Shown here: positions 17,580 to 24,725 of the stretch, piece by piece
Layout of the letters: the number at the start of each line of letters is the position of its first letter
Numbering within the stretch: position 1 is the first letter of the stretch
Assembly: GCA_903871935.1 (NCBI GenBank)
Contig: CAIQIQ010000121.1
Span: 1 to 64,000, forward strand
Direction of reading: 5' to 3'
DNA length: 64,000 nt
Origin: an uncultured Phycisphaerales bacterium
GTDB taxonomy: Bacteria; Planctomycetota; Phycisphaerae; Tepidisphaerales; Tepidisphaeraceae
The notes under the pieces: model-generated
The model's input: the letters and a program-made list of their open reading frames with translations, nothing else
Told to the model about the DNA's origin: nothing
Databases searched by the model: none
Program-made: the position numbers and the translations under genes

Positions 17580-19649
17580 TCACAGCGACAGGTGAACCAT
17601 GGCCGATCCCCAGGGACCCAGCGAGTAGGGCAGTCCTGTGGTCTTGAGCGATCTGGGCACCAGGCTGGCGCGCGGCGATTCCTCTGCAGAGGGGATCGAC
17701 GATTTGGCGCGACCTGAAGTCTGCATGCGCCAGGATGAGATGCTTCGGGCGTTCTTGAAGCCGAATGCTGCGGGATCGAAGCGCATCGTGCCCCGGGAAC
17801 TCTTGTCGGAGAAGTTGGCAAGGTAGATCATGGCTCTGCCCTGGTTGTGCCAGATGGAGGCGTAGACATTCTCGCGGCCGGTTTCGACTGGCTTTTCCTC
17901 GCAACGGCAGAGGCGGAACTGCGAGAGGTCCTCATTGGCGAAGAGAGTCTGTTCCACCAGAAGCTCCTCACCGTACCCGCCATCGAGATGGCAGGCGGTG
18001 GGTTGGCCGTTGAGCAGAGAGCCCATGATCAGCCGGCGTGCATCGACGGAGCCGCCCGCGGCTCCGGTGGCGAGATATCGCGACACAATGGGGACGAAGC
18101 GGCAGTGCACTGGGTAGTCGTTGGGCGCGGGAAAGAAGTTGCCGACATCCTCGTAGATGAAGGTCACATCGGAGAGGTTCTCGGCAATCATGTAGGGGTA
18201 GCCGGACAGGTGCAGGAACATGATGCCCTTGGGGCCAACGCGCTGGCGGCAATAGAAGAGGAATTCGAGGTACGCGTCGGTGTCGGTGTGGTAGCGGCCG
18301 GGAAGATGCTTCTCGTGACAGCAGGGCAGGGGCTTGGTCCAGTCGAAATAGAGCCCATCCCAGTCGAGATCGGAGAGGATGGTATCAACATCGCGCTTGC
18401 GGCGTTCGAGCCAGCCGCTCTGCAGGCACATGAGCCGGCCGAACTCACCGGTGTAGTACCAGGTGTGGATGTCGCGGACGGTGGGCGCGGGAACCTGAGC
18501 CCATTCATTGGCGTGCTCCTGGTAGCCGGGGGCGTCGGGGTGCAATTCCTTGACGGAAATGTAGGGGACGATCTTCATCCCCAGATGGTGGCTGGTGTTG
18601 ATGATGCGGCGCAGTTCGTGCATGCCCCCGGCGTCGTAGGGAGGGTATGCGCCATCGTGCCAGAAGGGGCCATCCTCGCGGTAGTCGTTGTGGAAGCGAA
18701 TGAGTTTGACGCCGGCTTTGGATGCGCGGACCAGATCGTCGTCCGAAGGCCAGCGGCTGTCAGCGCCCATGTGGAAATAGGGGATGGCGGTGGTGTCGGC
18801 CGGCTTGATGGAGGGGAGGCCGAAGTTGAGGCGGAAGCGGATCGGCTTGTCGATGGTAATGGGGACGCGGCGGAATCCGATGGCGTAAGGATTGAATAGA
18901 ACGGTGGTCGGGCGCGGTCCGCCGCCGGAGACGACGTAGAGGCCCAGCCCCTCGCTGGGCGACAATCCGGTATCCCACTCGGCCAGGTCGCTGGTGGGAA
19001 ACATCTCGATGCCCTCAACGCCTTTTTCAAAGCAGACGATGTGGATCGGGCAGTAACGGCCGCGGAAGACCGGCTTGCCCTGCAACGGATGCCATTCAAA
19101 GCCGCCGCGAAGATCGACGTTGGGGTTGGTCGCCGGATGCTGGCGGACGTAGGCGTGCGTGAGGCCGGGGCGAAGGGCCATATTGACAACGCTAACTTCC
19201 AGTACGCCCTCAAGGGCCTTGTCCGGAATAATCTCCAACTCGGTGGTCACAAGGCCCCATTGGCGATACTCGTAGCGGTGCCGGAAGCGCACCCCGACGT
19301 CGGCGCCCTTCTCGTCGCGATATGTGCCTTCGGCAATGACCGCGACGCAGTCGGGGGATTGCTTGACGGTGACCGAGGCGCGAGAGTCAAAGTGCTCGTG
19401 GTAGATGGGGAAGATGGGCGTTTCCGGATCGCGCAGCCCCAGCAACGTGTTCAGCCGAATGGCCGAGGTGACAGGAGAGGAGAGGAGATTCTTCCCAGAG
19501 CCATGGGTGAAGCGGATGGAACAGAAGCATCCGCCGTAGCCGCGGCGGTGCTGCACCTGCCACCACGGCGAGCGAATGATGATGGCATCGGCTTTTTCCC
19601 TGACGGTCAGAGCCTGGCGGGATGCCGCATGAGACTTGCTGCGTGGCAT
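17580..19649 (-). CDS. large glycoside-hydrolase-like protein
   Basis: 689 aa, no signal peptide, perfect AGGAGG 5 nt before the ATG at 19649. The first half looks like a beta-sandwich domain, and the second half like a TIM barrel with GVKLIRFHNDYRE, GMKIVPYISVKE, LDWDGLYFDWTKP and FIYEDVGNFF, a pattern reminiscent of alpha-galactosidase-clan or DUF6259-type carbohydrate-active proteins. Candidate acidic residues are the Asp of YFDWT and the Glu/Asp of YEDVG. Family and substrate are inferences. An Arg-rich N-terminus (PRSKSHAASRQ) does not look exported. Confidence 0.5.
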   Translation of the reverse strand: MPRSKSHAASRQALTVREKADAIIIRSPWWQVQHRRGYGGCFCSIRFTHGSGKNLLSSPVTSAIRLNTLLGLRDPETPIFPIYHEHFDSRASVTVKQSPDCVAVIAEGTYRDEKGADVGVRFRHRYEYRQWGLVTTELEIIPDKALEGVLEVSVVNMALRPGLTHAYVRQHPATNPNVDLRGGFEWHPLQGKPVFRGRYCPIHIVCFEKGVEGIEMFPTSDLAEWDTGLSPSEGLGLYVVSGGGPRPTTVLFNPYAIGFRRVPITIDKPIRFRLNFGLPSIKPADTTAIPYFHMGADSRWPSDDDLVRASKAGVKLIRFHNDYREDGPFWHDGAYPPYDAGGMHELRRIINTSHHLGMKIVPYISVKELHPDAPGYQEHANEWAQVPAPTVRDIHTWYYTGEFGRLMCLQSGWLERRKRDVDTILSDLDWDGLYFDWTKPLPCCHEKHLPGRYHTDTDAYLEFLFYCRQRVGPKGIMFLHLSGYPYMIAENLSDVTFIYEDVGNFFPAPNDYPVHCRFVPIVSRYLATGAAGGSVDARRLIMGSLLNGQPTACHLDGGYGEELLVEQTLFANEDLSQFRLCRCEEKPVETGRENVYASIWHNQGRAMIYLANFSDKSSRGTMRFDPAAFGFKNARSISSWRMQTSGRAKSSIPSAEESPRASLVPRSLKTTGLPYSLGPWGSAMVHLSL

Positions 19650-19784
19650 GGAGTCCTCCTGAATTTGCACCGGAAAAGATGGCAGGATAATCGCCGAGTG
19701 TGCCGGTTACGGCTTCACCCGGTGAGCTCTGACGGGCCGGTGATGAGAAGGGTAGCCGGAAGCCTTCCCGAGGTCGAGAGAATT

Positions 19785-19842
19785 CGACTTGCCACTTGCC
19801 ACAGGCGTGCGGGGGGGTAGGAGGTCGGCAAGTGGCAAGTCG
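19785..19842. repeat. perfect 16-bp inverted repeat
   Basis: CGACTTGCCACTTGCC (19785-19800) is exactly reverse-complemented at 19827-19842, with a 26-nt G-rich spacer. It lies between two divergent genes. There is no T-run, so it is not a simple terminator. Confidence 0.8.
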
Positions 19843-19869
19843 CCGTTCTCTGCCCCGTCAACCGTTCGC

Positions 19870-19897
19870 TTGACACTATGGCATATTATGTCATAAC
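19870..19897 (+). promoter_or_regulatory. promoter with two adjacent palindromic operators
   Basis: TTGACA (19870-19875), a 16-nt spacer and CATAAC (19892-19897) form a sigma-70-like promoter. Two palindromes overlap it: TATGgCATA (19877-19885) and TTATGtCATAA (19886-19896), centred 10 bp apart, that is on the same helix face. The start codon at 19907 is so close that the mRNA would be nearly leaderless. Autorepression by the XRE protein just downstream is the natural inference. Confidence 0.65.
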
Positions 19898-19906
19898 GAA
19901 GTCGTC

Positions 19907-20263
19907 ATGACTATGCAGACACTGACATTGGATGGCCGCGAATACGTCATTATCGCCAAGAGTGACTGGGATCGGCTTGCTGCGCGTACTCGGACTGGCG
20001 AGGAAGGGCCTTTGCAGGCACTGCCCAAGGCCGATGCAGATGGCACTGTCGATGCCATCGCCTATGCACGTGCCTCGATCGCCAGGGATGTGATCAAGGA
20101 GCGCCGGGTGCTGGGGCTGAGTCAGACTGAACTGGCACGCCTGGCCGGTGTGCGGCAGGAGACGATCAGCCGCATCGAGACCGGCAAGCAGACGGTGACG
20201 CGACGCATCATGGCCAAGATCGACAAGGCGCTGCTCAAGGTAAAGCGTCGGCGGGTTGCCTGA
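19907..20263 (+). CDS. XRE/Cro-family HTH regulator (antitoxin-like)
   Basis: 118 aa. The N-terminal part (LDGREYVIIAKSDWDRL) resembles the short beta region seen before XRE domains in antitoxin-like proteins. The helix-turn-helix occupies about residues 63-105: RRVLGLSQTELARLAGVRQETISRIETGKQ, given here in pieces, has the standard SQTELA and QETISRIE helices. There is no recognisable toxin next to it: the following gene is not RelE/HigB-like. It probably binds the tandem palindromes in its own promoter. Confidence 0.8.
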   Translation: MTMQTLTLDGREYVIIAKSDWDRLAARTRTGEEGPLQALPKADADGTVDAIAYARASIARDVIKERRVLGLSQTELARLAGVRQETISRIETGKQTVTRRIMAKIDKALLKVKRRRVA

Positions 20264-20295
20264 TAGGGCGTGCGCTCGGTAAGGAGTCATGCGCA

Positions 20296-20610
20296 ATGGG
20301 ACAAACACTCGCAATCTGGAGGTGGCGGCCCGGCTGGCCGTTCCGGTCCGAGTCTGGGGTAATGGCCGGCTTCGGAAAGGATCAAGCGTCTTTCGCGATT
20401 GTCCGCTTCGACGCCCACGCGTTCGCCGATGCTATCCGCAAGCGTTTTGGCGACGGGGATGATGCGCCCTTTAGCATCGATGTTTGCGATTTCACCGGCC
20501 ATCGAGCCAACTGGATCATCCTAAGTTCAGGGTGGACGGCGCGCCAGGAAACGCTGATTGAACTTGTTCAGATGTGCGAAGATCGCGGCCTGCACATCTT
20601 CGCTTCATAG
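20296..20610 (+). CDS. small protein, unknown
   Basis: 104 aa, 32 nt after the XRE gene, probably the same transcript. AAGGAG lies 9 nt before the ATG. Mixed alpha/beta composition, Trp-rich start (AIWRWRPGWPF), no known motif. Its position makes it the only candidate partner of the regulator, but it resembles no toxin family I know. Confidence 0.55.
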   Translation: MGQTLAIWRWRPGWPFRSESGVMAGFGKDQASFAIVRFDAHAFADAIRKRFGDGDDAPFSIDVCDFTGHRANWIILSSGWTARQETLIELVQMCEDRGLHIFAS

Positions 20611-20635
20611 GGAGTGCGAAGGAGTTCACGAGGGC

Positions 20636-21622
20636 CTACGCTTCGCGATAGAACCCCACCGGCTGCAGGTCGGGTGAGCTGATGCCTCTGTCGATGACCA
20701 GGTGCTGGCGGATGTGCTGGCACAGGTCGCATTTATTCAGATAAGTCGGCCGGGGTGTGAAGGCATATTCATCCGTCGCCCGCTGGTACAGCCCTGCCAG
20801 ACCCTCGTTGTGCAGAAGGTTTAGCCAGGGATACTTCTGTGCCGCCAGCGGCCGGCCAAGATCATCGGCACGGCAGGCCAGGCCCACACACGAAGTCAGC
20901 ACGTAGTTCCCGTGCAGGTCGATGTGGAAATGGGAACTCTGCCACATCTCCGAACAGGGCCTGCGCGTTTCTGCGAGGATGCGCTGAGGCGGGATGCCGG
21001 GCAGTTCATCGCGGAATGTCTCCAGGCACCGGCCGTTCAGATTCAGTGAATACCGCTGTGGGATCGTCCGGAGGAAGTCTTCGCCGAAGTGCTGCTTGAA
21101 CTCCGCGAGCTTGTGCGGCTTGGCCTCATCGAGCTGCGAGATCTCCGGCACATACTCGGTCGTCCATGGGAAGGTCCGCATGCCGGTTGCCCGGCACGTC
21201 GCCAAGACAGCGCGCACCTTCCTGAACGGAATGTACTCGCTGTGAAAGGGGCTGATGGAGATCAGTAGCGTATCGCCGCCGTGCTCCAGCAGCCGCTCCA
21301 GCGTCCGCATGGCCGATTCGTCGTCGCGGTACCAGGACGAGTTGGTTTCGACGTAGTCGATCCCCATCCCGCATTCGCGGCAGACATCAAGGACTGCGAC
21401 CAGACCATCCTCATCGAGCAGCGGCTCTCCCCCACCGATGTGCATGGAACTGCATCCCAGATCCGCCACCTTTAAGAGCATCGGCCGCAAGGCTTCCGGC
21501 CGCATGTATCCCCGCTCCCGCCGGGGCGAAGAGCGATACAGGCAATGCCCGCACGCGGAGGAGCAGAGGTAATTGACGATGATGCCGCCGGAAGTCAGGC
21601 GCTTGATGCACGGTTCAGCCAT
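20636..21622 (-). CDS. radical SAM enzyme, substrate unknown
   Basis: 328 aa. The [4Fe-4S]-SAM motif CSSACGHC (Cx3Cx2C) is near residue 20, followed by the SAM-binding GGGEPLL. The C-terminal third has extra cysteines (SCVGLAC, and CDLCQHIR near the end) preceded by FHIDLHGNYV, like a SPASM-type auxiliary cluster region used by peptide- and protein-modifying enzymes. No canonical Shine-Dalgarno is seen before the ATG at 21622. It is divergent, by 84 nt, from a 41-codon ORF and convergent with the small protein at 20296. Confidence 0.8.
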   Translation of the reverse strand: MAEPCIKRLTSGGIIVNYLCSSACGHCLYRSSPRRERGYMRPEALRPMLLKVADLGCSSMHIGGGEPLLDEDGLVAVLDVCRECGMGIDYVETNSSWYRDDESAMRTLERLLEHGGDTLLISISPFHSEYIPFRKVRAVLATCRATGMRTFPWTTEYVPEISQLDEAKPHKLAEFKQHFGEDFLRTIPQRYSLNLNGRCLETFRDELPGIPPQRILAETRRPCSEMWQSSHFHIDLHGNYVLTSCVGLACRADDLGRPLAAQKYPWLNLLHNEGLAGLYQRATDEYAFTPRPTYLNKCDLCQHIRQHLVIDRGISSPDLQPVGFYREA

Positions 21623-21706
21623 ACGAGGGGCGGAGTATACTGCCCGCCAGCACCGCGACCACAGCCGCTTGACTGCGGGCGCAGGACACTCAAGGCGGGA
21701 AGTAGC

Positions 21707-21832
21707 ATGACAGTAGGCCGGTTTCGCTATGGCGGGAAGGTTCCGGCAGAGATCGATGACGACGCCCGGGAGGAGTACTGGCTGGAGATCCGCCGCCAGC
21801 CCGTCAACGTGCGTAAGCGCACAACGTGGTGA
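21707..21832 (+). CDS. 41-aa peptide opposite the radical SAM gene
   Basis: Reads MTVGRFRYGGKVPAEIDDDA and continues to a C-terminus of RKRTTW; GGGAAG lies just upstream of the ATG. It is charged with a basic, Trp-ending tail. It could be a RiPP-like precursor for the neighbouring radical SAM enzyme, an unrelated small protein or a chance ORF. Confidence 0.45.
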   Translation: MTVGRFRYGGKVPAEIDDDAREEYWLEIRRQPVNVRKRTTW

Positions 21833-21888
21833 ACGAGACCCCGCACCCTATCTTGACCACGAGACGGGATCCACAGCATCCGCCGTGG

Positions 21889-22064
21889 CGCAGCCGTCCC
21901 GGCTGCGGTGCCCCGACCCGTCGGCGGGTCGAGGGCGGCGGGCAAGAGGACCATAGCCATCGGCGCCGCTTCCCGCCCGCAAGAGTGCCTCGCATTCCTG
22001 GGTCCCCTTTGCCCTCCGCCATGCGGCCGAGACGGCCGCGGCACCACAGGCGAAGACGCCTGTG
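21889..22064. repeat. cluster of three short GC-rich hairpins
   Basis: CGCAGCC/GGCTGCG (21889-21907), GCGGCCG/CGGCCGC (22023-22039) and CACAGGCG/CGCCTGTG (22045-22064) are perfect short inverted repeats in a stretch, 21833-22106, with no gene. They look like dispersed intergenic hairpin repeats rather than one RNA. Confidence 0.5.
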
Positions 22065-22106
22065 CCACGGGGTTCTGATGAACGACTCGCGCCCAGTAAC
22101 GACGGC

Positions 22107-22541
22107 TCATCTGTGGAGGTACACGAACGCTATGACGGCGGCCACCACGATTGCTCCCAACAGAATCGGTAGATACACCTTGGGATTGAGGTTGCGTGGA
22201 TCGTCATCGTCGGTCAGTTTGGCGTCAACACCAAAGCTCAAGGGACCAATCCGAGATCTCAGCCGCTTAATGGCCGCAAGAATGGTGTCGTAGCTGCGGG
22301 GCGAGATCGCATACAATGCACCGAGAATGATCCCCAGCACCAGAAGGTAACCCGAGCGCAGATCAAGCGTATGCCGCCAGATCGCCAGCGCAAGCATCGC
22401 CGCAATGGCGAGAACCAGCACCGCGACGACAATTCGTTTCGCTCTGTTCACGCTCCTTACCAGTGTATTGCCTTTGGCAGTGGCCGTGCCACCAACGCTG
22501 CAATCAGAACTCGCCTGCCTCCCACAGGCGTCCGAAGGCAT
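22107..22541 (-). CDS. small integral membrane protein, unknown
   Basis: Up to 144 aa with three hydrophobic helices: IVVAVLVLAIAAMLALAIW, SGYLLVLGIILGALYAI and PILLGAIVVAAVIAFVYL at the very C-terminus. Between helices 2 and 3 lies a basic/acidic loop. The start is doubtful: the ATG at 22541 would translate repeat-like DNA, while a GTG at 22451 lies at the edge of an AAGGAG. No family recognised. Confidence 0.55.
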   Translation of the reverse strand: MPSDACGRQASSDCSVGGTATAKGNTLVRSVNRAKRIVVAVLVLAIAAMLALAIWRHTLDLRSGYLLVLGIILGALYAISPRSYDTILAAIKRLRSRIGPLSFGVDAKLTDDDDPRNLNPKVYLPILLGAIVVAAVIAFVYLHR

Positions 22542-22562
22542 ACACTTCGCATTGCATAAACG

Positions 22563-22769
22563 TTAATCGAGCGCAACCTGGCGCAGCATTACGTTTCCTT
22601 CGCGATCGTGCTGGAGGACGAATGGGTTGAGCCAGTCCATAGGGACGGTCAGGTATCGTGCCAGAGCCTGCTTGATGCGACGCTCATCGGCGACGTCCTT
22701 GACGCCCAGCTGGTCCAGAGGCACATCAAACCCCTTATACGCGTATCGAACCTGCAATAGCCCAGTCAT
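22563..22769 (-). CDS. 68-aa protein behind a structured RNA leader
   Basis: Starts MTGLLQVRYAYKGFDVPLDQ and ends GNVMLRQVALD. A predicted beta-hairpin, a central helix (ADERRIKQALARYL) and a terminal strand would suit a small alpha/beta domain, perhaps ubiquitin-like in layout, but I recognise no family. GAGGAG is 8 nt before the ATG. The ten bases spanning this ribosome site are complementary to a loop in the leader RNA, so translation is probably controlled in cis. Confidence 0.65.
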   Translation of the reverse strand: MTGLLQVRYAYKGFDVPLDQLGVKDVADERRIKQALARYLTVPMDWLNPFVLQHDREGNVMLRQVALD

Positions 22770-22777
22770 GGCTTTCA

Positions 22778-23017
22778 CTCCTCACAACAGTAAAACGGAC
22801 GAATCACTCGTTTTGTTCTCGAGTCAGGAGTTCATACCGGGGTGTTGTGAGGGGTATTGCTCGCCGGGGTGAACTCCCGGCCGAGAATTGGCTCGGGAGG
22901 TCAAAACGTGCCAAAGCACGTCTGATGCGAGGCGATCTGTTTCGCCTGCATCTGCTGCCTTTTGCACGACTGTCCTGCGAGCTTATTCATAGACACTTCC
23001 CGGCATCTTGACCGGGA
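22778..23017 (-). ncRNA. candidate structured 5' leader / riboswitch-like RNA
   Basis: On the minus strand, between the lpxB stop and the 68-aa gene. Hairpins in order of transcription: CCCGG/CCGGG; GATGC-AGGCGA/TCGCCT-GCATC with one bulge; ACGTGC/GCACGT around TTTG; a CCGAG/CTCGG hairpin; then GGAGTTC (22877-22871) paired with GAACTCC (22833-22827), extended by ATACC/GGTAT. The 14-nt apical loop of the last stem (22852-22839) contains CCTCACAACA, an exact complement of TGTTGTGAGG (22789-22780), which covers the Shine-Dalgarno. This would form an H-type pseudoknot hiding the ribosome site. It matches no riboswitch consensus I know. Confidence 0.6.
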
Positions 23018-23023
23018 CACGTA

Positions 23024-23051
23024 ACTATAGCCGATTCTTGAGCAAATGCAA
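23024..23051 (-). promoter_or_regulatory. possible promoter of the leader RNA
   Basis: On the minus strand TTGCAT (23051-23046), 16 nt, then TATAGT (23029-23024). The -35 box is weak and the -10 is good. It lies just past the lpxB stop, so the leader could be transcribed independently of lpxB. Confidence 0.4.
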
Positions 23052-23064
23052 GGGATGTGACCGG

Positions 23065-24243
23065 TTAATCGTGTGATAGCGGAGGGAGCTGTGCGCTGCC
23101 CATCAGGCTAAGGGCGATCTTAGCGGTGTTGGTGCTGGCGCCTTCGCGATCGAGATGGGCGACCAGATCCAGCAGCCGTTTGCGCTGAGAGGCGAGCAGT
23201 TCCGGGTTCCTGAGGTAGTCCAGGGCGTGCAGGAAGACGGGCTTATTGGAGCCATGCCAGGGCACGTATTCGGGGACGAGGCGCTTGTCGTCGGCCAGCA
23301 GGTTCACCAGCGAGAAGGTCCGTGTCTTGATCAGCCAGCGGCCGATCAGATTCCAGAGAATAGGGCTGCCCCGATAGACAACGATCATGGGCACACCGAA
23401 GCAGGCAACGTGCAAGGTGGCGGTGCCCGAGACGGTCAGGCACAGGTCACATTCCGGCACCATCTTGTCGAAGCTGTCCAAGGCGGTGGCGATCTTGTCG
23501 CCCTTGAGGCGAAAGCGGCCCAGTGAGTGCCGGGTAATCAGTTCCGATACGACGGCATGGGTCTGCGCGGTGGTGGGGACGCGGAAGCTCAGGTTGGGGA
23601 TTTCGTGGTTGAGCCGACGGGCGACATCCAACAGATGGGGAAAATTGGCGACGGCTTCGCTGCGTCGGGAACCGGGAAGCAGGCCCACAATGGCCGGGCG
23701 GCTGGGGAATTTGAGTGCGGCGGCGACGACGCGATCTTTAGGCAGTTCATCGAATAGCGGATGTCCGACGAAGGTGGCCTGGACGCCGTGCTTGCGGAAG
23801 TAGGCCTCTTCAAAGGGCAGGATGCAGGCAACGCGGTCCACCCACTTTCGCAGTTTCTCCATGCGGCCTTCGCGCCAGGCCCATAGCTGCGGGGCGATGT
23901 AGTAGAGGACGGGCAAGCCGCGCTCTTTGGCAGCACGAGCGAAGTGGAAGTTCATCGCCGGCGAATCGACGCAGATCTGCAGGTCGGGCTTGCGGTTCTG
24001 GAAGTGCTCACGCGTCCACTGCAGCAGCCGCCACATCTCGAAAATGCGGCTGACGCCCGAGATGCCCATGGCGGCGCGTTTGGTGGTGTCGTAGATGATG
24101 CGGCAGCCGGCCTCGCGCATGCGCGGACCGCCATGGCCCTCGATCCGGAGAGAGGGGTCAAGGCGCTTGAGGCTTCTGACCAGCTCGGCGGCATGGAGGT
24201 CACCACTGACCTCGGCGGCGGTTATGAACACTCGGCGTGGCAT
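23065..24243 (-). CDS. lpxB: lipid-A-disaccharide synthase
   Basis: Condenses UDP-2,3-diacylglucosamine with lipid X, a peripheral membrane glycosyltransferase, 392 aa. Recognisable: FITAAEVSGDLHAAELV at the N-terminus, GHGGPRMREAG, MGISGVSRI, CVDSPAMNFHFA, YYIAPQLWAWREGR, VGHPLFDELP, LLPGSRRSE and SGTATLHVACFGVPMIVVYR. The ATG at 24243 gives the usual start; an in-frame ATG at 24279 would add 12 residues. Divergent from the rpmF operon. Confidence 0.93.
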   Translation of the reverse strand: MPRRVFITAAEVSGDLHAAELVRSLKRLDPSLRIEGHGGPRMREAGCRIIYDTTKRAAMGISGVSRIFEMWRLLQWTREHFQNRKPDLQICVDSPAMNFHFARAAKERGLPVLYYIAPQLWAWREGRMEKLRKWVDRVACILPFEEAYFRKHGVQATFVGHPLFDELPKDRVVAAALKFPSRPAIVGLLPGSRRSEAVANFPHLLDVARRLNHEIPNLSFRVPTTAQTHAVVSELITRHSLGRFRLKGDKIATALDSFDKMVPECDLCLTVSGTATLHVACFGVPMIVVYRGSPILWNLIGRWLIKTRTFSLVNLLADDKRLVPEYVPWHGSNKPVFLHALDYLRNPELLASQRKRLLDLVAHLDREGASTNTAKIALSLMGSAQLPPLSHD

Positions 24244-24301
24244 CGTCCGCCATGGTCGGCAGGTGTGCGGGGAAGTCAAGTGGGGCCGGTAGAGGCAGTG
24301 C

Positions 24302-24330
24302 TTGACAGCCCAAGGGCGTATCCATACTGT
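24302..24330 (+). promoter_or_regulatory. sigma-70 promoter of the rpmF-plsX-fab operon
   Basis: Consensus TTGACA (24302-24307), exactly 17 nt, then TACTGT (24325-24330). It faces rpmF, about 120 nt upstream of its start codon. Confidence 0.75.
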
Positions 24331-24348
24331 ACCCCTTCTCTACACGCG

Positions 24349-24378
24349 GCGGCGGGGTTTTACCCGCCGCTGTGTTTT
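24349..24378 (+). promoter_or_regulatory. terminator-like hairpin in the rpmF leader
   Basis: GCGGCGGG (24349-24356) and CCCGCCGC (24363-24370) pair around GTTTTA and are followed by TGTGTTTT. Placed between the promoter and rpmF, it could attenuate the operon. Confidence 0.5.
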
Positions 24379-24458
24379 GTAGTGCGTGCGGCGGTGTCGC
24401 CGGTGCGTCTTGATTGGTCGCCGGCAGGCGCAGCAATGAGGTCGTTAGGAGTTGGTCC

Positions 24459-24647
24459 ATGCAACCAGTACAAAAAATCAGCAAGTCTCGCAAGCGTAAA
24501 CGTCGCTCGCATCAGGCTTTAAGCCCGGTTCATATCGTCAAGTGCGCCCAGTGCGGCAGCGCCAAGCTGCCCCATGCCGCTTGCGACAACTGTGGCTTCG
24601 TCAATCCCGATCTGGCGTTGAAGATGCCCGAGACGGCCGATGCCTAG
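24459..24647 (+). CDS. rpmF: 50S ribosomal protein bL32
   Basis: 62 aa, basic N-terminus ([17 protein letters not shown]) and the zinc ribbon [18 protein letters not shown] with both CxxC pairs kept. AGGAG 7 nt before the ATG at 24459. As in many bacteria it heads the plsX-fab fatty-acid operon, linking ribosome and membrane synthesis. Confidence 0.92.
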   Translation: MQPVQKISKSRKRKRRSHQALSPVHIVKCAQCGSAKLPHAACDNCGFVNPDLALKMPETADA

Positions 24648-24725
24648 GGTGGGTTGTTGGCGGCACCCAACGGGGATTTGCCGGCCAGACCTTCCTTCCC
24701 AAGCTAGACAAAGGGAGGATCTCAG

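Noticed and set aside
17580-19670. Long plus-strand open frames inside the glycoside-hydrolase-like gene
   Set aside because: They are shadows caused by high GC. The minus-strand gene has AGGAGG and a coherent fold, and the shadows have no ribosome site or domain.
19907-20610. Classical HigBA or RelBE toxin-antitoxin pair
   Set aside because: The regulator is antitoxin-like, but neither neighbour has RelE/HigB features.
22860-22960. Possible SRP RNA, RNase P or 6S RNA in the hairpin-rich region
   Set aside because: None of their conserved cores is present, such as the SRP GGAAG loop or the RNase P GAGGAAAGUC box; a cis-acting leader fits the overlap with the ribosome site better.
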